Notes: generated from the letters alone by a model not told the origin. Shown: positions 1 to 5,420, counted from the stretch's first letter. The stretch is DNA of 9,953 nt from Clostridia bacterium (GCA_017626655.1 JAGAIH010000186.1:1-9953), one strand, 5' to 3'. Translations and numbers: made by a program.

Positions 1-74
1 AGCACGGCGCCGATGGGACGGAGAATGTCCTTTTGGCGGAAGTAGACGGTACCGTCCTGAAGTTTCTTTTTCAT
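1..74 (-). CDS. N-terminal fragment of an unidentified protein
   Basis: An ATG on the minus strand at 74 opens a frame that stays open to the left edge of the window. The visible residues begin MKKKLQDGTVYFRQ and continue KDILRPIGAVL, which I do not recognise. The start is supported by a GAAAGGAAT ribosome binding site about 6 bases upstream and by a consensus sigma-A promoter at 117-145. Only about 24 residues are visible, so no domain, signal peptide or function can be assigned. The lysine-rich start alone is not enough to call a signal peptide. Confidence 0.6.
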   Translation of the reverse strand, partial: MKKKLQDGTVYFRQKDILRPIGAV

Positions 75-116
75 GTACAGATTCCTTTCATGGGTATGTG
101 ATTTTGCTTTGCTCAC

Positions 117-145
117 AGTATAGCACAGCCGAGGCCATATGTCAA
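117..145 (-). promoter_or_regulatory. Sigma-A promoter for the gene leaving the left edge
   Basis: Read on the minus strand, TTGACA (140-145) is followed after exactly 17 bases by TATACT (117-122). This lies about 43 bases upstream of the ATG at 74. It is a near-perfect vegetative promoter and is independent of the plus-strand promoter at 284-312, so the two flanking genes are divergently transcribed. Confidence 0.8.
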
Positions 146-224
146 GAAACTATTGGTTGTAAATCACTCAACAGTCGGGTGAGATTCGCCTCTATTCATA
201 TAGTGTCCGCAGGGATGGATTTGG

Positions 225-250
225 TTTGGTCTTTTTTCAAAAAAACCAAA
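225..250. repeat. Weak AT-rich inverted repeat in the divergent spacer
   Basis: TTTGGT (225-230) pairs with ACCAAA (245-250), and a run of T pairs with a run of A between them. It sits in the 274-bp spacer between the divergent genes at 74 and 349. It could be an old terminator remnant or an operator. Apart from this and the two promoters I see nothing else in the spacer. Confidence 0.25.
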
Positions 251-283
251 ATAATTTTCCGCCGTCCAACCGACCGACACACC

Positions 284-312
284 TTGACAGGAGTCGAGGA
301 ATCATATATAAT
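284..312 (+). promoter_or_regulatory. Perfect-consensus sigma-A promoter of the metallopeptidase-nth operon
   Basis: TTGACA (284-289), a 17-base spacer, then TATAAT (307-312) match the vegetative consensus at all twelve positions. The expected transcription start near 319 gives a short leader of about 30 bases before the GTG start at 349. No operator or riboswitch is apparent in the leader, so expression may be constitutive and strong. Confidence 0.88.
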
Positions 313-336
313 ATAGGTATCGCATAGGGTAGTGGG

Positions 337-346
337 GGAGGTGATC
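337..346 (+). promoter_or_regulatory. Full-length Shine-Dalgarno sequence deciding a GTG start
   Basis: GGAGGTGATC is complementary to ten consecutive bases of the canonical 16S rRNA 3' end. It is spaced correctly for the GTG at 349. There is no ATG nearby in this frame before residue 35, so this site fixes GTG as the start codon. Confidence 0.8.
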
Positions 347-348
347 CT

Positions 349-1167
349 GTGTCATACGTTCTGTTCTTTCTGGGCGCCTTGTGGTATACCCTGGGCGCTC
401 TGGTGATCTGCGGTCTGGCGGTGTCCCTGTGCCGCAAGCTCTTCGTCTCCATGATGGGCGGCGGCTTCGGACGAGGGGTAGTGCTGGCCACCTCGGTCAT
501 CGGTACCCCCATCCACGAGCTGGGCCATGCCCTCATGTGTATTCTGTTCGGTCACAGGATCACCGCCATGTCCCTGTGGCAGCCCTTCTCAAACGACGGG
601 AACCTGGGCTACGTCACCCACGCCTACCGCCGCAAGAATCTCTACCACGTCCTGGGCAATCTCTTCATCGGCGTGGGTCCCATCTTCAGCGGGCTGGGGG
701 TGCTGACCCTGGCTCTGCTTTTGGGCTTCCCCGCTACCCTTCGGGACTACACCGCCACCGCCGCCGCCATGGCGGGCCGGGGTGAGGGTGGAATCCCCCT
801 GTTTCTGGAGGGGCTGAAGATGCTCCCCCGCGTCTGGGGCGAGCTGACCGACACGGGGCGGGCAGTTCCCCTCTGGGTCCAGATCGCGGCCCTTGTGGTG
901 ATCCTGTCGGTGTCCCAGCACATCAGCCTGTCTCCCGCCGACATCAAGGGCGCGGCCACGGCGCTCCCCATCTACGGAGTCCTGCTCCTGCTCCTGACCT
1001 TGATCTGCGGGCTTCTGGGACAGACGGCCATGGATACGGTCACCGCCGCCCTGAGCCTGTTCTCGGCCTACATGACCGCCCTGTTCGTGGTGGTCCTGGT
1101 CGCCTCTCTCCTCCAGCTCCTCATCGCCCTGCCCGTGTGGCTTCTGCGGATGCTGTTCAGACGGTGA
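349..1167 (+). CDS. M50-like membrane zinc metallopeptidase
   Basis: This is a 272-residue multi-pass membrane protein starting at GTG behind a full Shine-Dalgarno site. Hydrophobic segments lie at about residues 3-28, 45-68, 100-127, 176-190, 206-224 and 235-266. The zinc-protease motif HELGH (56-60) sits at the start of the second segment, in the context TPIHELGHALMC. This is typical of site-2-protease/M50-type intramembrane peptidases, in which both His bind zinc and Glu is catalytic. A GVGPIFSG segment (108-115) occupies the place of the usual NxxPxPxLDG motif but lacks its Asp; the Asp in SPAD (195-198), shortly after QH (190-191), is a possible metal ligand. Substrate unknown. It shares an operon with nth, 29 bases downstream. 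The class is fairly sure; the physiological role is not known. Confidence 0.75.
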   Translation: MSYVLFFLGALWYTLGALVICGLAVSLCRKLFVSMMGGGFGRGVVLATSVIGTPIHELGHALMCILFGHRITAMSLWQPFSNDGNLGYVTHAYRRKNLYHVLGNLFIGVGPIFSGLGVLTLALLLGFPATLRDYTATAAAMAGRGEGGIPLFLEGLKMLPRVWGELTDTGRAVPLWVQIAALVVILSVSQHISLSPADIKGAATALPIYGVLLLLLTLICGLLGQTAMDTVTAALSLFSAYMTALFVVVLVASLLQLLIALPVWLLRMLFRR

Positions 1168-1196
1168 CCCTACATCAAAAATCACGGAGGTCTTCC

Positions 1197-1901
1197 ATGA
1201 CGACCAAACGCATCACCAAAAAGCAAGCCGCCGAGATGGCCCGCATGGCCGCGATCGTGGAGCGGCTGAAGGAGGTCTACCCCGAATCGGTCTGCGCCCT
1301 GGAATGGGGCGGTCAGCATGGCGGGGAGGCGGATTTTCTACTTCGCGAGAGCTGGAAGCTCCTGGTCATGGGGCGGCTCTCGGCCCAATGCACCGACGCA
1401 CGGGTGAACATCGTCTGCAAGGATCTGTTCGAGAAATTTCCCACCGTACAGGCCATGGCGGAGGGAGATATCGCCGATATCGAGGCCATCGTCCGCCCCT
1501 GCGGGCTGTACCACACCAAGGCGCAGAACATCAAGGACGCCTGCCGCATCCTGGTGGAGGACTACAACGGCATCGTCCCCGACGATATGGATGCCCTCCT
1601 GGCCCTGCCCGGGGTAGGGCGCAAGATCGCCAACCTGCTGTTGGGCGATATCTACAAGAAGGGCGGCGTGGTGACCGACACCCACTGCATCCGTATTTGC
1701 GGGCGGCTGGGCTTCTATGACGAGAGCGTCAAGGCCCCCTTGAAGGTGGAGCGCATCCTGACCCCCCTGATCGCCCCCGAGGAGCAGAGCGATTTCTGCC
1801 ATCGGATCGTGCAGTTCGGCAGAGATACCTGCTCGGCAAGGTCACCGGCTTGTGAGGGGTGTCCTTTGGGGGATGTTTGCAAGCGGGGTTCGGCGAAATA
1901 A
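1197..1901 (+). CDS. nth: Endonuclease III (base-excision repair DNA glycosylase/AP lyase)
   Basis: This is a 234-residue HhH-GPD glycosylase that removes oxidised pyrimidines and nicks abasic DNA in base-excision repair. The helix-hairpin-helix LPGVGRK (137-143) supplies the catalytic lysine K143. The TDTH segment (160-163) supplies the catalytic aspartate D161. Four cysteines at 212, 219, 222 and 228 have the exact C-x6-C-x2-C-x5-C spacing of the family's [4Fe-4S] cluster. The LSAQCTD motif (61-67) matches the conserved LSAQATD. A longer in-frame opening exists upstream, but the ATG at 1197 has ACGGAGG six bases before it and avoids overlap with the preceding gene. The N-terminal part is somewhat longer than in E. 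coli Nth. It is co-transcribed with the metallopeptidase and ends just before a strong terminator. Confidence 0.95.
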   Translation: MTTKRITKKQAAEMARMAAIVERLKEVYPESVCALEWGGQHGGEADFLLRESWKLLVMGRLSAQCTDARVNIVCKDLFEKFPTVQAMAEGDIADIEAIVRPCGLYHTKAQNIKDACRILVEDYNGIVPDDMDALLALPGVGRKIANLLLGDIYKKGGVVTDTHCIRICGRLGFYDESVKAPLKVERILTPLIAPEEQSDFCHRIVQFGRDTCSARSPACEGCPLGDVCKRGSAK

Positions 1902-1907
1902 GAAGCA

Positions 1908-1955
1908 AAACGGTTGCTTACCGTCCTGAGGGAGGTAGGCAACCGTTTCTTATTG
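1908..1955. terminator. Rho-independent terminator, probably bidirectional
   Basis: AAACGGTTGCTTACC (1908-1922) pairs with GGTAGGCAACCGTTT (1934-1948), giving a 15-bp stem with one G-U pair and an 11-base loop. T-rich sequence follows on the plus strand (TTTCTTATT), and TTTTGCTTCTTATT follows on the minus strand. It begins 7 bases after the nth stop codon. It also lies in the path of transcripts from the minus-strand LRR operon. Confidence 0.85.
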
Positions 1956-1971
1956 GATTATTTGGTGGAAG

Positions 1972-2022
1972 CCTCCCCCGCAGAATGTGCGACGGGCTTT
2001 CTCACACTTTGCGGAGGGAGAG
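1972..2022. repeat. Imperfect hairpin between convergent operons
   Basis: CCTCCCCCGCA (1972-1982) pairs imperfectly with TTTGCGGAGGGAGAGG at the right end (to about 2022). A second, inner pairing links AATGTG with CACACTT. There is no T-run directly after it in either direction. It resembles a degraded intergenic palindromic repeat more than a terminator. The assignment is uncertain. Confidence 0.3.
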
Positions 2023-2040
2023 GATCATTCCATCAACAAA

Positions 2041-2205
2041 TCAAAAACCATCTTCCTCACCGTCAAATGCATCATCGAAATACCGTTTCGGCTCCTCGGT
2101 GTCGGACTCGGTACCGCTGGTGGCGATGTTCTCGCCCAGCCGCAGGAGCCAGAGGTCGGCCTCGGGTCTCACGTAGGGACGGCGTTTGGTGTTATTGTTT
2201 TCCAT
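2041..2205 (-). CDS. Small acidic-tailed protein downstream of the LRR protein gene
   Basis: A 54-residue frame starts at ATG 2205; an adjacent in-frame ATG at 2208 would add one residue. AAGGAG overlaps the stop codon of the upstream LRR gene. It lies 6 bases from the second ATG and only 3 from the first, which favours the second. The overlap implies one mRNA and likely translational coupling. The peptide has a basic start (TKRRPYVRPEA, 6-16), a hydrophobic centre (LWLLRLGENIATSG, 18-31) and a strongly acidic tail rich in Asp, Glu and Gly. The pattern of basic residues, Y-x-x-P-E, alternating hydrophobics and ATSG resembles short conserved hypothetical peptides of gut Clostridia and Bacteroides that I recall from annotations. 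That resemblance is from memory. There is no signal peptide and no known function. Confidence 0.7.
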   Translation of the reverse strand: MENNNTKRRPYVRPEADLWLLRLGENIATSGTESDTEEPKRYFDDAFDGEEDGF

Positions 2206-2216
2206 CATGTTCTCCT

Positions 2217-4178
2217 TTACTGCGCGTTCTTGTAGGCGATGGCGGAGAGTCCGTAATTGTAAAGAGCTTTCACCAGCGCGGCGATTTCGGTGTCGCTGCT
2301 GTTCTGCTTTTTGCAGACATAGGACTTGACGCTATAAGTCACGGTCTGAATCTTTTCACCGTTCAGAACCAGTTCGGCGGTGAAGACCTTGTCGAACTCG
2401 GTGGCGTAGACGGCGTCGGTGTAGAGAATGTAGGTATCGGCGGTATCCTCCACGAGGATCAGATCGTCGGCGGTGTAGGTCTTGCCGTTGACGGTCAGAG
2501 TCACACCCGTGAGGTCGGCGGCCTTGATCTTGAAGTAGACGCGGTTGACGTAGGCGAAGCGCACGCCTGCGGCAGAGAAGCAAAAATCCTCACGGGTCTT
2601 GTCCGACAGAGTGAAGTCGGTGTCGGTCACGTCCTCCCACTCGGAGGGAGCCACCGTAAAGCCGTCGCTGACGGGGGTGTCCTCGTTGTAGTTGGCGTAG
2701 TCCTGGGCGGCGTCACCGTAGGCCAGGAGATCGGCCAGAAGGGTGGCCAGAGCCTCGTTTTCGGGGTTGGCGGCCAGGGCGTCGTCACAGTATGCGCGGA
2801 CGCTGTAGGTTTCCTTCACATCCAGTACGGTCTCGGTGCCATCCTCGGAAATCAGGATCAGCTCGGCCTTGACGTTGTCGCCCATGCACTGGGGAGGAAT
2901 GCGGCCGAAGATGAACTTGTACTCGCCGCTTGCCTCGTCCAGGACGCCGCTTACCAGGGTGGTCTCACCGTGGTAGGTGAAGCGCATTTGGGCGGCGGTG
3001 TGGGCGGGGGTGAGGACGGCGTAGTAGTTGAGGGCGAGGGATTGGCCGAGGGATACGCTGGCACCGGTGAGTTTGGATTCGGTGGGGGTGTAGATCGCGT
3101 GAACGGTGATGTTACCGCCGTTAGAGAGATCGAAATCTTCCCAGACACCGGTGTAGCCGGGCTTGTGGGGGACGGCGGGAATTTCAATGCTGTGGTCGGT
3201 GTTCCAATAGGGGACGGTGGCAACGGTTTTGCCGTCGGCGATGAAGGTTATGGTGAATTGGGTGGGGGTGCATTTTATATATCCATTCACCCAATAATCA
3301 TCTCTTAATAGTTCACAAATGTTTGCTGTGCCGACACCTATTCCAGAACTGGAATTCCACAGACGACCATAAAACCAACCATATTCATTTTTTAGAGAAA
3401 CGTTGTTTAAGCTTTTACAATTATAGAAAGCATATGGTTCAATCAATTTTAATTTTTCGGGCAAAACCACATTATTTAAGTTTGAACAATTAATAAACGA
3501 ATCAGATCGTATTGCTTCTAATTGAGAGTTGTTTAAAAATTGTACACTCTCTAAACTTGTGCATCCCGCAAAAGTACCATTTGGGATATCCTTCACATTA
3601 TGTGGTATTGTTATCCTTTGTAAACTTGTACAGCCATAAAAAGCACTCGCTCCAAGGCCAGAAAGATTGGAACCTATCTCAAACTCAACATTGGATAGAT
3701 TTCTACAATATTTAAATCCAGCGGTGTTAATACTCTCTGTTTCTTTGGGGATAAAAATATAGGACAAGGAGGTACACTCTGTAAAAGCATATTCTTCAAT
3801 TCTAAAAACGCTATCAGATAGATCCACATTTTTTATGTTGTAACAAAATGCGAAGGCATACGCTCCAATTTGAGTTATTCCGTCTTCAACTACCACCGAA
3901 TTTATGTTGGCTTGATATTTGCACCAAGGAGCTCTATAATTGACATATCTGTTACTATAATCTGACATTTCCCCCTCTCCACTAATCTTCAAAATCCCTG
4001 TCTCGGTATCCAGTGTCCAAGTCACATTATCACCCTGTGCTCCACACTCCCCCGAGTACACTTCCGCGCTCGCCATCACCGCGCCAATCAAAACCATCGC
4101 CGCGATCAAAGCCAGACAGAACCCCATCCGCAGAATCCATTTTAAGCGGACACGTTTCGTTCTTTCCATCATTTTCAT
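2217..4178 (-). CDS. Secreted BspA-type leucine-rich repeat protein
   Basis: The 653-residue protein has a signal peptide (basic residues 5-17, hydrophobic 18-34, probable cleavage after ASA at 36-38). A BspA-like lead-in carries W54 and GILKISGEGEM (61-71). About seven LRR_5 units follow (roughly 100-265), each with the core AF-x-x-C-x-S/N-L, e.g. AFYGCTSLQRITI (179-191). Residues 305-365 resemble an InlB/Listeria-Bacteroides repeat (FTITFIADGK to HAIYTP). Two related C-terminal modules end in YSVRAY (458-463) and YSVKSY (615-620), each followed by a helical LLxYGxxA stretch. No LPXTG, SLH or dockerin anchor is visible, so it is probably released or held non-covalently. AGGAGG lies 3 bases before the ATG at 4178 and 9 before the ATG at 4172; either may be used. 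BspA-type proteins often bind host or matrix ligands, but no ligand can be named here. A divergent XRE gene is the likely regulator. Confidence 0.88.
   Translation of the reverse strand: MKMMERTKRVRLKWILRMGFCLALIAAMVLIGAVMASAEVYSGECGAQGDNVTWTLDTETGILKISGEGEMSDYSNRYVNYRAPWCKYQANINSVVVEDGITQIGAYAFAFCYNIKNVDLSDSVFRIEEYAFTECTSLSYIFIPKETESINTAGFKYCRNLSNVEFEIGSNLSGLGASAFYGCTSLQRITIPHNVKDIPNGTFAGCTSLESVQFLNNSQLEAIRSDSFINCSNLNNVVLPEKLKLIEPYAFYNCKSLNNVSLKNEYGWFYGRLWNSSSGIGVGTANICELLRDDYWVNGYIKCTPTQFTITFIADGKTVATVPYWNTDHSIEIPAVPHKPGYTGVWEDFDLSNGGNITVHAIYTPTESKLTGASVSLGQSLALNYYAVLTPAHTAAQMRFTYHGETTLVSGVLDEASGEYKFIFGRIPPQCMGDNVKAELILISEDGTETVLDVKETYSVRAYCDDALAANPENEALATLLADLLAYGDAAQDYANYNEDTPVSDGFTVAPSEWEDVTDTDFTLSDKTREDFCFSAAGVRFAYVNRVYFKIKAADLTGVTLTVNGKTYTADDLILVEDTADTYILYTDAVYATEFDKVFTAELVLNGEKIQTVTYSVKSYVCKKQNSSDTEIAALVKALYNYGLSAIAYKNAQ
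3265..3990. other. AT-rich LRR segment inside a GC-rich gene
   Basis: Base composition changes abruptly within one open reading frame. A 60-base sample at 3421-3480 has 16 G+C (about 27%), whereas 2641-2700 has 38 (about 63%). The low-GC part coincides with the LRR array and its immediate C-terminal extension. The secretion signal and the C-terminal modules have the GC content of the surrounding genes. The boundaries given are approximate. The simplest reading is import of an LRR cassette by recombination, but biased codon choice under selection cannot be excluded. Confidence 0.7.
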
Positions 4179-4209
4179 AAACCTCCTATGGAAAATATTT
4201 TACCCCTTT

Positions 4210-4238
4210 ATTATAGTACAAATCTTTACTAAAGTCAA
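4210..4238 (-). promoter_or_regulatory. Sigma-A promoter of the LRR surface-protein gene
   Basis: On the minus strand TTGACT (4233-4238) is followed by a 17-base spacer and TATAAT (4210-4215). It lies about 32 bases upstream of the ATG at 4178. Eleven of twelve positions match consensus, so without repression this gene should be strongly expressed. Confidence 0.85.
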
Positions 4239-4245
4239 TAGTAAA
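4225..4245. promoter_or_regulatory. Candidate operator for the adjacent XRE repressor
   Basis: TTTACT (4225-4230) and AGTAAA (4240-4245) form a perfect 6-bp inverted repeat with a 9-base spacer, a geometry suited to a dimeric XRE-family repressor. It covers the -35 box and part of the spacer of the LRR gene promoter. It also covers the -35 region of the opposite promoter. One bound dimer could therefore shut both genes. This is inference from position and symmetry. Confidence 0.55.
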
Positions 4246-4264
4246 TTTGTTTATTAGATATAAT
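4235..4264 (+). promoter_or_regulatory. Promoter of the XRE regulator gene (good -10, weak -35)
   Basis: A perfect TATAAT lies at 4259-4264, 31 bases before the ATG at 4296. The best -35 candidate at 17-18 base spacing is the poor TCAATA (4235-4240), which overlaps the candidate operator. A weak autoregulated promoter would be typical for a repressor gene. Confidence 0.5.
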
Positions 4265-4295
4265 AAAAGTACACAAATTTCCATAGGAGTTTTTT

Positions 4296-4514
4296 ATGCA
4301 CTACACCAAACGCCTCCGCGACCTCCGCGAAGACCACGACAAGACCCAGCAGCAGATTGCCGAAGTCCTCGGCACCTCCCAGACCATGTACGCCCGCTAC
4401 GAGCGGGGGGCCAACGAGCTGCCCATCCGCCATCTGCTGGTACTCTGTAGCTATTACGGTGTCTCCGCCGACTACATCCTCGGCCGCACCGACAATCCCA
4501 AAACAAACAGATAA
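4296..4514 (+). CDS. XRE-family (Cro/CI-type) transcriptional regulator
   Basis: This 72-residue protein is essentially one HTH_3 domain. It has a first helix (YTKRLRDLRED, 3-13), then TQQQIAEVLGTSQTMYARYERG (17-38) forming helix-turn-helix, where IAEVLGTSQ is the positioning part and TMYARYERG the recognition side. The final LCSYYGVSADYILGRTD (50-66) is the usual closing helix and tail of compact SinR/phage-repressor-like proteins. There is no ligand or dimerisation domain beyond this. ATG at 4296 follows CATAGGAG at 6-base spacing. Its divergent position and the shared symmetric site at 4225-4245 suggest that it represses both itself and the LRR surface-protein gene. The signal that relieves repression is unknown. 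Confidence 0.9.
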   Translation: MHYTKRLRDLREDHDKTQQQIAEVLGTSQTMYARYERGANELPIRHLLVLCSYYGVSADYILGRTDNPKTNR

Positions 4515-4558
4515 CCGCCCGTGTGTTTGGTGTCACATGGGCGGTTATTCTTGTTAAA
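4511..4558. terminator. Bidirectional terminator between convergent genes
   Basis: ATAACCGCCCGTGTG (4511-4525) pairs with CACATGGGCGGTTAT (4534-4548), a 15-bp stem with one G-U pair and an 8-base loop. The left arm overlaps the TAA of the XRE gene. T-rich sequence follows on both sides (TTCTTGTT on plus, CTGTTTGTTTT on minus), so it can also end the minus-strand gene whose stop codon is at 4554. Confidence 0.85.
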
Positions 4559-4778
4559 TCTGCTTATGCACACTCTTATACTCATCGTAATACCGATAGT
4601 AAGGACATCTCCCCGTCTGCCCCGAGATAAACGAGATCATCTCGTCCTCATCCAGGTTCACCTGGCAGACGTAGGCGTCCAGGTCCTCGTCGTAGTCGTA
4701 GAACTCGCACTCCTCACAACGGCCCGCTGTGGGCTTCTTTGGCTCCTTTGGGGGCTTTTTCTTTTGGGTATCTTCCAT
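4554..4778 (-). CDS. Small cysteine-rich protein, DUF6472-like
   Basis: This 74-residue cytoplasmic protein has a Lys/Pro-rich start (KKKPPKEPKKP, 6-16) and a compact domain with four cysteines, C21-x2-C24, C38 and C58. The domain contains CEECEFYDYDEDLDAYVC (21-38), NLDEDEM (41-47) and CPYYRYYDEY (58-67). I recognise this as the pattern of the clostridial DUF6472 family, from memory. The four cysteines could bind a metal such as zinc, but no function is known to me. The start at 4778 is the only reasonable ATG. Its ribosome binding site (AAGGGAAG) is weak and distant, whereas its promoter (4811-4839) is strong. It is a single-gene transcript ending at the shared terminator. Confidence 0.85.
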   Translation of the reverse strand: MEDTQKKKPPKEPKKPTAGRCEECEFYDYDEDLDAYVCQVNLDEDEMISFISGQTGRCPYYRYYDEYKSVHKQI

Positions 4779-4810
4779 GTGGGGTCACTTCCCTTCTGTT
4801 TTCTGCTATC

Positions 4811-4839
4811 AGTATACCACATTTCGGGGAATTTGTCAA
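4811..4839 (-). promoter_or_regulatory. Sigma-A promoter of the DUF6472-like gene
   Basis: On the minus strand TTGACA (4834-4839), a 17-base spacer and TATACT (4811-4816) lie about 33 bases upstream of the ATG at 4778. Eleven of twelve positions match consensus. The two boxes are identical to those of the minus-strand promoter at 117-145, while the spacers differ. Confidence 0.85.
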
Positions 4840-4847
4840 GGGGGCGG

Positions 4848-4876
4848 CACGAAATCGGGCGGGCGCGCATAGGATG
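4848..4876 (+). promoter_or_regulatory. Possible mother-cell sigma (sigma-K/sigma-E type) promoter
   Basis: CAC (4848-4850) is followed after 17 bases by CATAGGATG (4868-4876). This approximates the sigma-K pattern, which is AC in the -35 region and CATA-nnn-TA at -10. No sigma-A type promoter is visible on this strand between 4779 and 4904. The pattern is short and could arise by chance. Its value lies in its position before a probable spore-associated operon. Confidence 0.35.
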
Positions 4877-4904
4877 GATAGAAACGACCCTATGGGAGGT
4901 ACTT

Positions 4905-5405
4905 ATGGAACGAAATACGAATCGGATACAGACGCCCGCTCCGACACCCATCCCCGCGCCCTCGGTCGACCGCCCCTCGGGGGAGATGACGGGACAAGGC
5001 AAGCTGGTGTTTCAGATCACCACGGCGGGGGGCGCCATCCCCCTGGAGGGGGCGGAGATCACCCTCCGCAACAGCCGCTCGGTCTCGGACGGAAACGGCG
5101 GGGAGGTTATTGCGGTGCTGTTCAGCGGCAGTGACGGAAAGAGCGAGGTGCTGACCCTCCCCGCGCCCGCCAGGAGCCTGTCCCTGGAGCCCGCCAAGGA
5201 TGGCGCGCCCGTCCCCTACGCCCTCTACAACGCCGACGTCAGGCTCCGAGGCTTCTACGGTCAGTCCTACATCCGCATCCCCGTCTTTGACGGCATCACC
5301 TCCATCCAGAGAGCCAGCCTCATCCCCCTGCCCGAGAACGGCTTTGAGGACGGGGTACGGCCCGATGGGGAGAAGTTCTATGAGGGCGAAAGCCCCGATC
5401 TGTGA
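4905..5405 (+). CDS. Uncharacterised protein with a carboxypeptidase-regulatory-like beta domain; first gene of a probable spore operon
   Basis: This protein has 166 residues. A Pro-rich N-terminus (TPAPTPIPAPS, 10-20) precedes a probable beta-sandwich: GKLVFQITTAGGAIPLEGAE (32-51), then SDGKSEVLTLPAP (76-88), then YALYNADVRLRGFYGQ (105-120) and IPVFDGITSIQRASLIPLPE (125-144). The order of an inner strand with PLEGAEITL, a GSDGKS turn and late strands is that of prealbumin-like or CarboxypepD_reg domains. No signal peptide or membrane segment is present. The start at 4905 has GGGAGGT four bases before it; the frame is open further upstream, but no better start exists there. It ends 15 bases before the SpoIID-like gene, so it is very likely co-transcribed and functionally linked. 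It may be a structural partner in the spore envelope, which is inference. Confidence 0.75.
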   Translation: MERNTNRIQTPAPTPIPAPSVDRPSGEMTGQGKLVFQITTAGGAIPLEGAEITLRNSRSVSDGNGGEVIAVLFSGSDGKSEVLTLPAPARSLSLEPAKDGAPVPYALYNADVRLRGFYGQSYIRIPVFDGITSIQRASLIPLPENGFEDGVRPDGEKFYEGESPDL

Positions 5406-5420
5406 GGAAAGGAGATCGCC

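Larger units (their letters stand above)
4183..4289. repeat. Mirror-image 12-bp leader repeat flanking the divergent promoters
   Basis: TTTCCATAGGAG occurs at 4278-4289 on the plus strand and, identically, at 4183-4194 on the minus strand. Each copy contains the ribosome binding site of the gene beside it: the XRE regulator on the right and the LRR protein on the left. The two copies are perfect inverted repeats about 83 bp apart. Confidence 0.85.

Noticed and set aside
98..316. Plus-strand open frame of 72 codons in the left intergenic region
   Set aside because: It runs through two promoters and a palindrome, has no plausible ribosome binding site, and shows no domain.
1137..1196. Upstream ATG at 1137 as the nth start
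   Set aside because: It would overlap the metallopeptidase gene and add 20 residues without similarity to the family. The ATG at 1197 has its own ribosome binding site.
1914..3308. Plus-strand open frame of about 464 codons opposite the LRR gene
   Set aside because: It overlaps the clearly recognisable LRR protein, crosses the terminator hairpin, and yields a Gly/Val-rich repetitive sequence with no domain.
4521..4904. Upstream extension of the frame ending at 5405
   Set aside because: The extension starts within the terminator stem and crosses the opposing DUF6472-like gene. The ATG at 4905 has GGGAGGT correctly placed, so the true start is there.
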